NCBI RefSeq assembly: GCF_029338275.1
Contig: NZ_CP119789.1
Coordinates: 1,054,001-1,118,000 of the forward strand
Direction: 5' to 3'
DNA length: 64,000 nt
Source of the DNA: Haloarcula ordinaria
Lineage (GTDB): Archaea; Halobacteriota; Halobacteria; Halobacteriales; Haloarculaceae
Position 1 is the first letter of the stretch. Each line of letters opens with the position of its first letter. A program made the position numbers and the translations under genes. The notes under the pieces were generated by a model, which made no database searches, was not told where the DNA came from, and saw nothing but the letters and a program-made list of their open reading frames with translations. Shown in pieces: positions 35,976-44,769 of the stretch.

Positions 35976-36253
35976 TACGGCTTCTACACGATCTACATTG
36001 ACTGCACAGCGGCCCGTTTTGCTCGGTTTTCGCTATTTTCCGCCCAGATTTGCATTGGGTGCCGGACGAATTGGTCCCGCTCGGTGCCTCGGTGGATTCG
36101 AAGCGACCACTGGCCAGACTCCGGTACGGTAGTGAATGTCGTTGGTCTGTCGAGACGGCATCCGTTATCCCTCGTATGCGCCGACGAGACAGAACTGATG
36201 GGGTATCTGCATTCTCAGATAACATGATATCCTCGGACGGCGTATCTGGACGG

Positions 36254-37336
36254 ATGACACCCGGATTCACCCGGAGAGATGTCGTTCGAATGGGCGGCCT
36301 CGGCGCAGCGCTGGCGCTCGCTGGCTGCTCGACCGGCGGCGACGACGACAGCGACGGCGAGTCGTCGGAGTCGAATTCCGGGTCCGGACCCGAACCGGAC
36401 AGTGCTAGCGGGTCCGGTGCATCCGGGTCGCAGAGCGACCAGGTCGCTATCGGCGCCGTCAGCGAGGTCTTGCTCCGGACACCGCTCGAGATCCAGGTCC
36501 AGCACGCCACCGAGGTCGACACGGTCGATACGTTCGGCATCGAGATGCAGGTCGAGGAGGGGATGGTCGGCTACGCCGTGACCCTCGCGTTCAAGAACGC
36601 CTCGGACGCGTACGTCTCCTTCGCAACCGACGGCTTCGCGATGCTCGCAGACGCCGAGCAGGTCGTCGACAACCAGAAGTTCGGTGAGTTGACCTCGACG
36701 TCGTTCGGCGGCGTCGCGCTCGCACCTGGCGAACTCCGGACCTACGATATCTCCTTCGAGGTTCCCGACGGGGCGTCACGCTACGGTGTCGCCGGCCGGT
36801 TCGAGGTCAAGACCCTGCCCGGCACCGAGTTCTTCCCCGTCGACCCAATACTGGTCGACTTCGCACAGGACGCCGGCCTGCCACCGATCACACAGACACT
36901 CGACATCCCCTTCCGGGGGCTCGACGAGACGGTCGGCGTCGGCGGACTGGACGTGACCGTCCGGGAGATATTCTTCGCCGACGAGGCGGGTCGTGGTCGC
37001 CTCCGTGAAGGCGAGGAGTTCGGGCTCGGCGACGTCCGCATCGACAACGGCACCCGGTTGCCGGTCGCTGCGGGCATCGGGTTCGGTGGCTTCGGGTTCC
37101 AGGACGACGTCGGGACGAGGTACACCTCGAACCGTGGTGCCGAGGGCAGCGTTGGCGAGCGGGAGATCATCGACCTCCCGAACGGGATTCAACCCGGAGA
37201 GGCCGTCGAGGGGATCATCGCCGCTGGGATACCACAGGGCACCGAGCCGCTGTATCTGACGTTCACGCCGCCGCCGGCACTCTACGCGAACGCGGACGAC
37301 GTCCCTGAGCACAAGTTCTTCTGGCAGGCCCGCTGA
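36254..37336 (+). CDS. Tat lipoprotein with DUF4352-like domain
   Basis: About 360 residues. The N-terminus MTPGFTRRDVVRMGG...LALAGCS is a twin-arginine signal with lipobox LAGC. A Ser/Asp/Gly-rich linker (~35-65) follows, then two beta-sandwich-like halves with GYAVTLAFKNASDAYVSF and LAPGELRTYDISFEVPDGASRYGV, typical of DUF4352 immunoglobulin-like proteins on the cell surface. Start 36254 places the signal correctly; the frame is open further upstream (an ATG at 36224). Confidence 0.82.
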   Translation: MTPGFTRRDVVRMGGLGAALALAGCSTGGDDDSDGESSESNSGSGPEPDSASGSGASGSQSDQVAIGAVSEVLLRTPLEIQVQHATEVDTVDTFGIEMQVEEGMVGYAVTLAFKNASDAYVSFATDGFAMLADAEQVVDNQKFGELTSTSFGGVALAPGELRTYDISFEVPDGASRYGVAGRFEVKTLPGTEFFPVDPILVDFAQDAGLPPITQTLDIPFRGLDETVGVGGLDVTVREIFFADEAGRGRLREGEEFGLGDVRIDNGTRLPVAAGIGFGGFGFQDDVGTRYTSNRGAEGSVGEREIIDLPNGIQPGEAVEGIIAAGIPQGTEPLYLTFTPPPALYANADDVPEHKFFWQAR

Positions 37337-37378
37337 AGCGCCTGGCGGGAGCGGCCGTCTCGACTCGATTCGCCCATC

Positions 37379-38008
37379 TCAGGAGCCCCAGATATCGGTC
37401 TCGGGGTAGAACTGCGCCCAGGCGAACCAGAACATCGGCGAGCGGTCGTTGGCCTGTATCAACTTCGCCCCCTCGTAGGAGCCGTCTACGGCGCGCCCCG
37501 ACGTGATATCCCACTGGGAGCCACCGGCGACGAGGTACTCGCCGTCACGCTCGAACTGGACCGTCCGGCCGTCGACGCCGCGGACGTAGGCGACCGGTTC
37601 CACCCCGGACCGACTCGCGACCACGACCGGGAGGCCGTTCAGACAGTCGTTCACGACGCCGACGTCGAAGTCGGTCTCGGCGACCACGTGGACGTCGTCG
37701 AGTTCACTCGGGAGCGAGTCGACGGTCGCCTGGACGACGTCGGCGGCGTCGACGGTAAGGATGCGGACCTGGATATCGTCGCCGCCGTGGACTGCCTCGG
37801 GCGGTTCGTAGTCAGCTCCGACGACGTAGGTCAGGACGCCCCACGCGAGTGCGGTGAGGGCGAACAGCGTCGCCGTGCCGACGAGGAGCAGTTCGAACAG
37901 CCAGTACCAGTCGACCAGTCCGGGTGTCAGCGACGGGGCGACGACCGCGAGCCCAGTCGCCAGCAGGACCGCACTGACTCCGGCCAGGGTGATGCGCTCG
38001 GGTTTCAT
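37379..38008 (-). CDS. membrane protein, unknown
   Basis: A 209-residue protein: MKPERITLAGV start, two transmembrane helices (~8-27 and ~35-62), then a ~140-residue soluble domain beginning DDIQVRILTVDAADVVQATVDSLP. That phrase resembles the start of haloarchaeal membrane glycosyltransferases, but the rest of a catalytic domain is missing, so it may be a shortened relative. The frame stays open upstream to 39088 but that part runs antisense to other genes and is not coding. Confidence 0.65.
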   Translation of the reverse strand: MKPERITLAGVSAVLLATGLAVVAPSLTPGLVDWYWLFELLLVGTATLFALTALAWGVLTYVVGADYEPPEAVHGGDDIQVRILTVDAADVVQATVDSLPSELDDVHVVAETDFDVGVVNDCLNGLPVVVASRSGVEPVAYVRGVDGRTVQFERDGEYLVAGGSQWDITSGRAVDGSYEGAKLIQANDRSPMFWFAWAQFYPETDIWGS

Positions 38009-38220
38009 CTCACTTGCGCCCAGAGACCCTACCCACTTCAGGCAGCCCGACGTACAACCCGTCTCTCCACCGATTTCGAGCGACTTAATCCGATCTAACG
38101 GTCGTCCAGACTGGTTTTCTTCCGGGTCCGTCACGCGCAACGACGGTCGGTGCCGACCCACAGCAACCACGCCAGTGGACACACGCTGCTCGCAGCGCGC
38201 GCCCAGCTCCTCGACGACGT

Positions 38221-38760
38221 TCAGTACTGGTAGACGGCGTTGACGATTCCGGCGGTCTGACCGACGTTCGCGAGCGTCAGTCCGGCGAGCAGGCCCGGTG
38301 CAGGCAGGCCGACGAGGAGCGTCCCGGCGTAGACGACGGCGCCCGCGCCGCTCAGTAGCGCCCCCACACTGTACACCCAGGGAGCCTCGGCGACGTGCTG
38401 GCCGGTGTACGCGAGGCCGGCGGCCGGAATCAGCATCCAGGCGACGACGGTCAGCGACAGGAGCGGGTCGACCGGGGGCGAGGCCAGCAGGCCGGCCGTC
38501 CCCGCGAGCGTCGCGCCCAGACCGGCGAGCAAGACGAGTTTCCACGCACGCAACACCCCCTGGGTCATGTCCCGCCAGGAGACGACGGTGAACGCGACGA
38601 TGATGGCGTCCATCACGAGGTGCGCGATGAGGACGGTTCTGAGCGCCACCAGGTCGAGGTGCGCGGCGGTCACGAACGTCCACGCCAGTGGCACCAGGAC
38701 GACCGGGCCGTTCTCGCGGAGTCGGCGGAGCATGGTCGACGTCTCGTCGTCGACCGACAA
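38221..38760 (-). CDS. small multi-pass membrane protein
   Basis: A 179-residue protein with about five or six hydrophobic helices, paired like DUF-type haloarchaeal integral membrane proteins. Contains a His in helix two (VTAAHLDLVALR) and few charged residues. No domain recognised. Divergent from the cold-shock cluster, with about 124 bp between starts. Confidence 0.75.
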   Translation of the reverse strand: MSVDDETSTMLRRLRENGPVVLVPLAWTFVTAAHLDLVALRTVLIAHLVMDAIIVAFTVVSWRDMTQGVLRAWKLVLLAGLGATLAGTAGLLASPPVDPLLSLTVVAWMLIPAAGLAYTGQHVAEAPWVYSVGALLSGAGAVVYAGTLLVGLPAPGLLAGLTLANVGQTAGIVNAVYQY

Positions 38761-38884
38761 GAACGGTCGGGATAGCGACAGAGAGTGTGAGACTCTCTAC
38801 CAGGATATCGCCGTTGTCCGCCGATTCGCGGCAGATACGCGTACCGACACTGTTATCCGTGGTACTGGCCTCTATCCAGTTGCA

Positions 38885-39079
38885 ATGGCGAAAGGAACGG
38901 TTGATTTCTTCAACGACACTGGCGGTTACGGTTTCATCGAGACTGAGGACGCGGACGAGGACGTTTTCTTCCACATGGAGGACGTTGGCGGCCCTGACCT
39001 CGAAGAGGGACAGGAACTCGAATTCGACATCGAACAAGCGGACAAGGGTCCGCGCGCGACCAACGTCACCCGGCTCTAA
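38885..39079 (+). CDS. cspA: cold-shock domain protein, copy 1
   Basis: A 64-residue cold-shock domain with RNP1-like [10 protein letters not shown] and RNP2-like DVFFHMEDV, expected to bind single-stranded RNA or DNA as a chaperone. First of three near-identical tandem genes spaced by two bases, clearly one transcript. It differs from the others mainly at the N-terminus (AKGTV) and at E/I positions. Confidence 0.93.
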   Translation: MAKGTVDFFNDTGGYGFIETEDADEDVFFHMEDVGGPDLEEGQELEFDIEQADKGPRATNVTRL

Positions 39080-39081
39080 CG

Positions 39082-39276
39082 ATGGCAACAGGCAAAGTAG
39101 ACTTCTTCAACGACACGGGCGGTTACGGTTTCATAGACACTGAGGACTCCGACGAGGACGTCTTCTTCCACATGGAAGACGTCGGCGGCCCTGACCTCGA
39201 AGAGGGGCAGGAAGTCGAGTTCGACATTGAACAAGCGGACAAGGGTCCGCGCGCGACCAACGTCACCCGACTCTAA
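39082..39276 (+). CDS. cspA: cold-shock domain protein, copy 2
   Basis: A 64-residue cold-shock domain ([19 protein letters not shown]) starting two bases after copy 1. Protein sequence is almost identical to copies 1 and 3, showing recent tandem duplication or gene conversion. Confidence 0.93.
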   Translation: MATGKVDFFNDTGGYGFIDTEDSDEDVFFHMEDVGGPDLEEGQEVEFDIEQADKGPRATNVTRL

Positions 39277-39278
39277 CG

Positions 39279-39473
39279 ATGGCTACTGGTAAAGTAGACT
39301 TCTTCAACGACACGGGTGGTTACGGGTTCATCGACACCGAGGAAGAGGACGACGACGTCTTCTTCCACATGGAGGACGTCGGCGGTCCTGACCTCGAGGA
39401 GGGGCAGGAAGTCGAGTTCGACATCGAGCAAGCGGACAAGGGTCCGCGCGCGAGCAACCTCACGCGGCTGTAA
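39279..39473 (+). CDS. cspA: cold-shock domain protein, copy 3
   Basis: A 64-residue cold-shock domain ([19 protein letters not shown]), two bases after copy 2. Ends KGPRASNLTRL where the others read ATNVTRL. Last gene of the tandem set. Confidence 0.93.
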   Translation: MATGKVDFFNDTGGYGFIDTEEEDDDVFFHMEDVGGPDLEEGQEVEFDIEQADKGPRASNLTRL

Positions 39474-39538
39474 GGCGGTTTCTGCAGCCAGCACTATCCA
39501 AAACGACCGCGAGCACCAGCAGTCGCCGCCGCCGGGCG

Positions 39539-40282
39539 TCAGGACTCGCCGAGCGGCGCGTCCGCGCGGTACACCAGCTCCATCGGGAGCCCTTTCCGGT
39601 CTGTCGGGGGGTCGGCTGGCAGGGTCCGGAGCGTTCCCGACCCGGGCTGTGCGGTGTAGGCGAGCACCACCGCGTCGAGGACGTCGGCGATGGTGACGGG
39701 CGCGCCGTCGGTCGCCTCGGCGGCCTTCTGGACGGTCGGCGCGGCGTCGCGGTCGTAGTGTGCCAGCGTCCGCATCCGCTCGGCGTAGCCCGCTGCCGTC
39801 TCCCGCGAGTGTTCTAGCGGCTCGTCGGCGAAGGCCCGGAAGCACAGCTCGGGATGGGCCGACCGGACCACCGCCGCCGCCTCGGGAATCTCCTGGAGCA
39901 ACTCGTCGAGCATGGCGATACCGTCGCTGAGCCCGAAGGCCGCCTCGGAGAGCGGTTCGCCGCTCTTTCGCTCGTGGACCCGGTTCCCCGTCGAGTAGCG
40001 TCGCTTGCGCGTCGCCTCACGGACCGGCGGCGTCAGCACGGCGACGTCGCGCGGGCCGAGGACCGACCGGGCGAGCGCGTCACACTCCCGGGTCGGGTCG
40101 CCGGACTCGACGAGGCCGACGGGGAGCGAGACCAGGATCGACCGCGCCGTCTCCTCGTACCGGGCCCAGCAGTCGCCGATGCCGTCGAACGCGGCGGTGT
40201 GGTCGAAGCCGGACTTCGTGAAGCCGACGCCGAGCCACGTCTCTCCGCTCCAGACGACGCCGACGTACAGCTCCGTGGCCAT
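39539..40282 (-). CDS. DUF429 family protein
   Basis: About 247 residues. N-terminal VGVVWSGETWLGVGF is the ASKHA-like first strand pair of DUF429 proteins, and the Y.TGNRVHERKSGEPLSEAAFGL..GI segment and PELCFRAFADEPLEHS are its conserved middle motifs. The family is predicted to be RNase H-fold nuclease-like; activity is not established. Start 40282 (MATELYVG) is preferred to 40309. Confidence 0.82.
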   Translation of the reverse strand: MATELYVGVVWSGETWLGVGFTKSGFDHTAAFDGIGDCWARYEETARSILVSLPVGLVESGDPTRECDALARSVLGPRDVAVLTPPVREATRKRRYSTGNRVHERKSGEPLSEAAFGLSDGIAMLDELLQEIPEAAAVVRSAHPELCFRAFADEPLEHSRETAAGYAERMRTLAHYDRDAAPTVQKAAEATDGAPVTIADVLDAVVLAYTAQPGSGTLRTLPADPPTDRKGLPMELVYRADAPLGES

Positions 40283-40345
40283 TGTTCGATATCGGATACC
40301 TGAGAACAAAAGTCTGACCCGTCGACGGTACTCCCGCCGGGCCGT

Positions 40346-40546
40346 TCACTCGGTGCCGAACTTCGTGAACTCGGTCAGCGGCACCAGTCGGTGCTCGATG
40401 GTCGGCTTCGTGTACCCCGACGACGCCTCGGTGGGCCCGCTCGTGTCCACCGCGACGTTCTGCTTTAGGACGTGTGGCACGCCCTCGTTGTTCCGGTTGA
40501 CGTCCACCGACTGCCACGCCCCGCTTTCCATGTGATGTGGTGACAT
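40346..40546 (-). CDS. short conserved-looking protein
   Basis: A 66-residue frame (or 61 from ATG 40531) with sequence MESGAWQSVDVNRN..., ending in HRLVPLTEFTKFGTE. Composition is less acidic than usual but codon use is normal for the region and the ending looks like a functional motif. No domain recognised. It may be a small haloarchaeal regulator. Confidence 0.5.
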   Translation of the reverse strand: MSPHHMESGAWQSVDVNRNNEGVPHVLKQNVAVDTSGPTEASSGYTKPTIEHRLVPLTEFTKFGTE

Positions 40547-40576
40547 ATGCTGGCCACCCGGTTCTTTCCCCCCGAC

Positions 40577-40735
40577 TCACCCGACGAAGACGGTCTTCAG
40601 TCGCTCGCCGCAGTGCGGGCAGCACATCGTCTCCCACCGGTCGTCGTCGAGGCCCCCGAACGTGCTCGAGCGGATGGCCGCATCCGGTTGGACCGTCCGG
40701 TCACAGGTTCCACATTCGAAGACAGAGCGACCCAT
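40577..40735 (-). CDS. 52-residue zinc-finger protein
   Basis: A short gene coding for MGRSVFECGTCDRTV..., with CxxC near residue 8 and CCPHCGE near residue 38, a complete four-cysteine zinc ribbon. Stop at 40577. The Trp-Glu-Thr-Met segment before the second knuckle is common in small haloarchaeal zinc proteins. It lies between the 40346 frame and the divergent nucleotidyltransferase. Confidence 0.72.
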   Translation of the reverse strand: MGRSVFECGTCDRTVQPDAAIRSSTFGGLDDDRWETMCCPHCGERLKTVFVG

Positions 40736-40811
40736 AGCCGTCTGTCAGGATTTCTGACGGAAAAACGCGTTGGCCGACAGAGCCTTCGGCATCGGCTCCC
40801 ACGCCACGCGT

Positions 40812-41519
40812 ATGGACGGCGTGGTACTCGCGGCGGGCGAGGGGACCCGGATGCGCCCGCTCACCGCCGACCGACCGAAGGGACTCGTCACCGTCGCCGG
40901 GCGGCGGCTGCTCTCACACTGCTTCGATACCCTGCTGTCGGTCGGTATCGAGCGGCTCGTCGTCGTGGTGGGGTACCGTGGCGACGACATCGTCGACTAC
41001 TACGGCGACGCCTACGAGGGGACACCAATCGAGTACGTCCGGCAGGACGAGCGACTCGGCCTCGCCCACGCGCTCCGACAGGCGCTCCCGGCTGTCGAGG
41101 GCACGTTCGTCGCGATGAACGGTGACAACGTCTGCCGGGCGGACCTCGCGGCCGTCCTCGACCGACACCGCGAGACGGACGCTGCCGCGACACTGCTCGT
41201 CGAACGCGTCTCCCGTGCGCAGGCCAAGGAGACTGGCGTCGTCGAGACGGGCCCCGACGGCCGCGTGACCGGCCTGGTCGAGAAACCTGACGACCCGCCG
41301 TCGACACTGGTCAGCCGCGGGTTCTACGTCTTCGGACCGGCCATCGACCCCGCATGCCGGCTCGTCACGCCCAGCGCTCGCGGCGAGTACGAACTCCCCG
41401 CCGCCATCGACCTGCTGTGTACCGCCGGGCACCGCGTCGAGGCCGTCGAACTCGACGGCTGGTGTCACAACGTGAACGAACCGGCCGACCGGACGCACGT
41501 CGAGGGTCGACTAGACTGA
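40812..41519 (+). CDS. sugar-phosphate nucleotidyltransferase
   Basis: A 235-residue NDP-sugar pyrophosphorylase of the RmlA/GlmU-N type. GVVLAAGEGTRMRPLTADRPKGLV is the nucleotide-binding signature, AMNGDNVC holds the metal-binding Asp, and VEKPDDPPS closes the site. It activates a hexose-1-phosphate with UTP or dTTP for glycan synthesis (for example S-layer glycosylation). The exact sugar is unknown. Start 40812 follows MDGVVLAAG; 40770 would add 14 residues. An insertion sequence follows its stop. Confidence 0.87.
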   Translation: MDGVVLAAGEGTRMRPLTADRPKGLVTVAGRRLLSHCFDTLLSVGIERLVVVVGYRGDDIVDYYGDAYEGTPIEYVRQDERLGLAHALRQALPAVEGTFVAMNGDNVCRADLAAVLDRHRETDAAATLLVERVSRAQAKETGVVETGPDGRVTGLVEKPDDPPSTLVSRGFYVFGPAIDPACRLVTPSARGEYELPAAIDLLCTAGHRVEAVELDGWCHNVNEPADRTHVEGRLD

Positions 41520-41530
41520 CCGACACAACA

Positions 41531-42286
41531 GCGAAGAGGGCACTGTCTAGTTCTGGATGACCTCAGCTGGCGTTCGTCCATCGAGTGCTTGGTTCGGCCG
41601 TTCGTGGTTATAGTGATGTCTGAAGCGTCTGAGCCACTGTTTCGCGCTGGATTGACTGCCCCTCCAAAACGTGTGAAAGCGGTCGATTCGCATGGTCACA
41701 GTCTGGAACCATTTTTCGATGTGGTTCCGGAGTCGATAGTCGAGCCGACCGCTCAGATCGTGGCGTGAGAGGGCAGTCAAATAGCCGCCAGCATCGACGA
41801 GAAACTCTGTATCGGCGACATCGTGTTTCTGAGTGAGTCGATGCAGGAACGCCGCCGCGGGGTCAGTCCCACGGCGGCTGAATACGTCGATATCTGCAAC
41901 AGCTTCGAATCAACGTCGACAGCGGCGTATAACCACTTCTTTTCGCCGTCAACTTTGATTTGTTTCTCGTCGACCGCGACCCGCGACGGCTCCGCCGTCG
42001 GCGGGTCGCTCTGGCTTCGGACGCTTATGCACCCAATTCCAGACCGCGCCGTGAGAACGGTCGACACCCAATGATTCTAAGATAACGACCGTCTCCCTGA
42101 TCGACAACCCTGCCGTGTGGAGACGCACCCCAAATCGCCGGACGGGTGTCGGGGTGCGCTCGTTCTCCCAAACGTCTTGACTGTCCGTTTCCAACGTTTC
42201 TCTGAGCAGGTCTGCGAGTTGCATGAACACTTCTCGCTACGGCCTGCTCACTTCTCAATCCCTCAACTAGACAGTGCCGCGAAGAG
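41531..42286. mobile_element. IS6-family insertion sequence with 8-bp target duplication
   Basis: A 740-bp element (41539-42278). Its ends are perfect 14-bp inverted repeats, ggcactgtctagtt (41539-41552) and aactagacagtgcc (42265-42278). The 8-bp direct repeat gcgaagag flanks it at 41531-41538 and 42279-42286, the target-duplication size of the IS6 family. The transposase is frameshifted. The right end lies about 30 bp before the lipoprotein gene at 42308, so it may have displaced that gene's promoter. Confidence 0.92.
41547..42230 (-). pseudogene. IS6-family DDE transposase, two frameshifts
   Basis: Three consecutive open pieces together give a complete IS6-type transposase: an N-terminal HTH part (frame from 42230), a middle with AVDEKQIKVDGEKKWLYAAVDVDSK (DDE Asp) and a C-terminal part with IEKWFQTVTMRIDRFHTFW and HHYNHERPNQALDGRTPAEV. 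Frame changes occur near 42020 and near 41900, each consistent with a single-base indel. The element can move only if a full-length transposase is supplied elsewhere. Confidence 0.85.
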
Positions 42287-42307
42287 GCTCGCGCCCCTCG
42301 CTAGCGT

Positions 42308-42988
42308 ATGGCTCCCTCGCGTCCGCGGCTCGCCACTTCGGCCGTCGCGGCCCTCGTGGTGTTGTCCGGCTGTGCCGGTCTCTTCGCCGGCGAGGACACC
42401 GAGACACCAGAGCCGACGGTGACGCCAGCCCCGGTGCCCGAGGACGCCGGGCGCAACACGCCGCCCGCCGACACCGGGACGGCCACGCCGACCCTGTCGA
42501 CGTCACCGCCCAACGGTCGCGCCCTCGGCGGGACGGCGCCCCCTCGCGACTACTGGGCCGGTATCACCGCCGACGAAAACGGGACGGCCGTTACTCAGCC
42601 GCGATACCTCGCCCTCGAACCGACCTGCGAGCGCCCGCCGGGGCAGGTCGTCCACATCCAGGTGGCCGCGCTCGGTAACAACGACCCGACCACCGACGAG
42701 GGACTCAACGCCACCTGGCGCTTCTTCGCCCCGTCCTACCGCCAGTCGTTCGGCTCCTACACCGGGTTCACCGACACCTTCATCGTCCAGTACCGGCCGC
42801 TGTTCACCGCCCGGGCCGTCGCGTACGGCCCGCTCACGCTGGACGGCGACGTCGCAACCCAGCGGGTCAGCGTGCTGGGGCCGGATGGCGCGACGACGAG
42901 CTACACCTGGCGCGTCGAGAACCAGACCGCGGCCGCCTACGAGGGGTGCTGGATGACGACGGGCGTGGTTCCAGTGACGAGTCAGTAG
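42308..42988 (+). CDS. lipoprotein, unknown function
   Basis: A 226-residue secreted protein: N-terminal hydrophobic segment with lipobox LSGC (Cys22), a Thr/Pro-rich linker (~30-70), then a ~140-residue outer domain containing LNATWRFFAPSYRQSFGSYTGFTDTF, similar in style to DUF4864-like domains. Two further cysteines (PTCERP, EGCWMT) may pair. The IS element just upstream may alter expression. Confidence 0.78.
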   Translation: MAPSRPRLATSAVAALVVLSGCAGLFAGEDTETPEPTVTPAPVPEDAGRNTPPADTGTATPTLSTSPPNGRALGGTAPPRDYWAGITADENGTAVTQPRYLALEPTCERPPGQVVHIQVAALGNNDPTTDEGLNATWRFFAPSYRQSFGSYTGFTDTFIVQYRPLFTARAVAYGPLTLDGDVATQRVSVLGPDGATTSYTWRVENQTAAAYEGCWMTTGVVPVTSQ

Positions 42989-43018
42989 CCCGTCCTCGGG
43001 CTGCTCTCCTCGTCGCCG

Positions 43019-43519
43019 CTACCGCTGACTCGGCGCCGGCCACCGGTAGATGACGTAGGTCTCCGTCTCCTCGTGGGCGTCCGTCTGCCAGACGAGTCGC
43101 AGCGTCGCCTCGCCCAGGTCCAGATGCTCGCCGGTCCCGACACCGCTGAACTGGCCGGCGTGGATTGATACCTCGGTCCCGGCCGTGATGCGCGTCGGTG
43201 CCTGTGCCTGGACCGGGTCGCCGGTCAACGTCGCCGCCCCGCCGCCGGAGCTCCGCGCGTCGCGCATGACGAGCGAGAGGTCGTCGCGTTCGATCGTGTC
43301 GCCGCTCTCGAAACTCAGGTTGAGGTACTCGCCGTTGCCGCCGGTGCGCTGGCTGTAGTCCGCGACGATGGCGACCTGTGGGGCCTGCGTCGGTTCCTGC
43401 TCGCTGAACGAGACGAAGTACGCCCCGATGACCGTCCCGAGGACGACGACGATGGCGACCATGAGCACCACGCCGATGACCGGGCCCACACCGCGCGTCG
43501 CGTCCCGCACACTACTCAT
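43019..43519 (-). CDS. type IV pilin-like protein
   Basis: A 166-residue protein with the haloarchaeal pilin N-terminal domain: short basic lead DATRGVGPVIGVVLMVAIVVVLGTVIGAYF, a PibD-type cleavage region followed by the hydrophobic assembly helix. A ~120-residue beta-rich domain follows. Probably a minor pilin or surface protein; no pilus assembly genes are adjacent. Confidence 0.85.
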   Translation of the reverse strand: MSSVRDATRGVGPVIGVVLMVAIVVVLGTVIGAYFVSFSEQEPTQAPQVAIVADYSQRTGGNGEYLNLSFESGDTIERDDLSLVMRDARSSGGGAATLTGDPVQAQAPTRITAGTEVSIHAGQFSGVGTGEHLDLGEATLRLVWQTDAHEETETYVIYRWPAPSQR

Positions 43520-43585
43520 TAGCGAGTGTCGGTGGTACTGTCTGATATAACTACCCCACCCCTTTCACGGAGAGAAAACGGCCGG

Positions 43586-44584
43586 TCAGACCGTGGCGAC
43601 GAGGTCGTCCGGCAGGTCTCCCGGGAGGTCGTCCCGGTCGTGGGCGGCATCGAAGTCCGGGTGGGGCCCCATCGGGACGATGCGCTTGGGGCTGACGCCC
43701 GGGTGCGTCGTGTAGTAGTGTTCCGTGATGTGGGCCATGTTCACCGTCTCCGCCACGCCGGGCGTCTGGTAGAGGTCACGGAGATACGGCCAGAGGTTGT
43801 CGTACTCCCGAATCAACTGGTGGTTGCACATGAAGTGGGTGTGATACACCTCGTCGAACCTGATCAGCGTCGTGAACATGCAGAGGTCCGCCTCCGTCAG
43901 GCGGTCGCCGGCGAGGTAGCGCTGGTCGTCGAGTACCGAGTCCCAGTGGTCGAGCGCGTCGAACAGCGCCTCGGCGGCGCGGTCGTACGCCTCCTGGGTG
44001 TCGGCGAACCCGCACTTGTACACGCCGTTGTTGATTGGTTCGTAGATAGATTCGATGACGTCGTCCACGTCGTCCTGGTAGCCATCGGGGTACAGGTCGA
44101 CGTCGTTCTCGGCGATGGCGTCGAACTCGGTGTCCAGCATCCGGAGGATCTCCTCCGACTCGTTGTTGACGATGGTCTCTTCCTGTGTGTCCCAGAGGAC
44201 CGGGACGGTCACGCGACAGGTCGCGTCGGGGTCGGCCTTCACGTACAGCTCGCGGAGATAGTCCGAACCGTACTGGGAGTCGACCGTACAGCCGTCCTTC
44301 TCGGGGGTGAACTGCCAGCCGTCGTCCGCGCGGTACGGGTCGACGACGTCGACACTGATGGCGTCTTCCAGGCCTTTGAGCGCCCGGACGAGCAGCGTCC
44401 GGTGTGCCCACGGGCAGGCCAGCGAGACGTAGAGGTGGTAGCGACCGGCCTCCGGCTGGAATCGCGCGTCGGGGTCGTCGCGAATCCGGTCCCGGAACGT
44501 CGTGTCCTGCCGGTCGAACTCGCCGTCGTCGTTCGTGCTCTCGTACGCGTCGGTTCGCCACTCGCCGTCGACGAGCATGTTCAT
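43586..44584 (-). CDS. glutathionyl-hydroquinone reductase-like protein (GST omega fold)
   Basis: About 332 residues matching the GS-HQR (YqjG/ECM4) family: thioredoxin-fold motif SLACPWAHRTL with the catalytic Cys, VPVLWDTQEETIVNNESEEILRML, and the helical domain with YLAGDRLTEADLCMFTTLIRFDEVYHTHF. These enzymes reduce glutathionyl-quinones. Haloarchaea are known to use gamma-glutamylcysteine instead of glutathione, so the thiol partner is probably different. Start 44584 (MNMLVDGEW) preferred over 44617. Confidence 0.88.
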   Translation of the reverse strand: MNMLVDGEWRTDAYESTNDDGEFDRQDTTFRDRIRDDPDARFQPEAGRYHLYVSLACPWAHRTLLVRALKGLEDAISVDVVDPYRADDGWQFTPEKDGCTVDSQYGSDYLRELYVKADPDATCRVTVPVLWDTQEETIVNNESEEILRMLDTEFDAIAENDVDLYPDGYQDDVDDVIESIYEPINNGVYKCGFADTQEAYDRAAEALFDALDHWDSVLDDQRYLAGDRLTEADLCMFTTLIRFDEVYHTHFMCNHQLIREYDNLWPYLRDLYQTPGVAETVNMAHITEHYYTTHPGVSPKRIVPMGPHPDFDAAHDRDDLPGDLPDDLVATV

Positions 44585-44769
44585 GGTCGCAGGAAGGGGC
44601 TTGACGGGCATAAACACCCTAGCGAAGTTACCCCAGTGTCACCACGTGAGCCGGCGGGAACCGAGCCAGGTCGTGCCGTGCGTGTGTCAAACACGGCCAT
44701 ACAGCGCCGCGCGCGCGCCCTTCGAAGCGCTTATTGGGGCGCTGGGCGAGTGATAACTCAAGAGTACCC

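Noticed and set aside
38009..39088. Upstream extension of the 37379 frame to 39088
   Set aside because: The extension is antisense to the cold-shock genes and the membrane gene at 38221; real coding begins at 38008.
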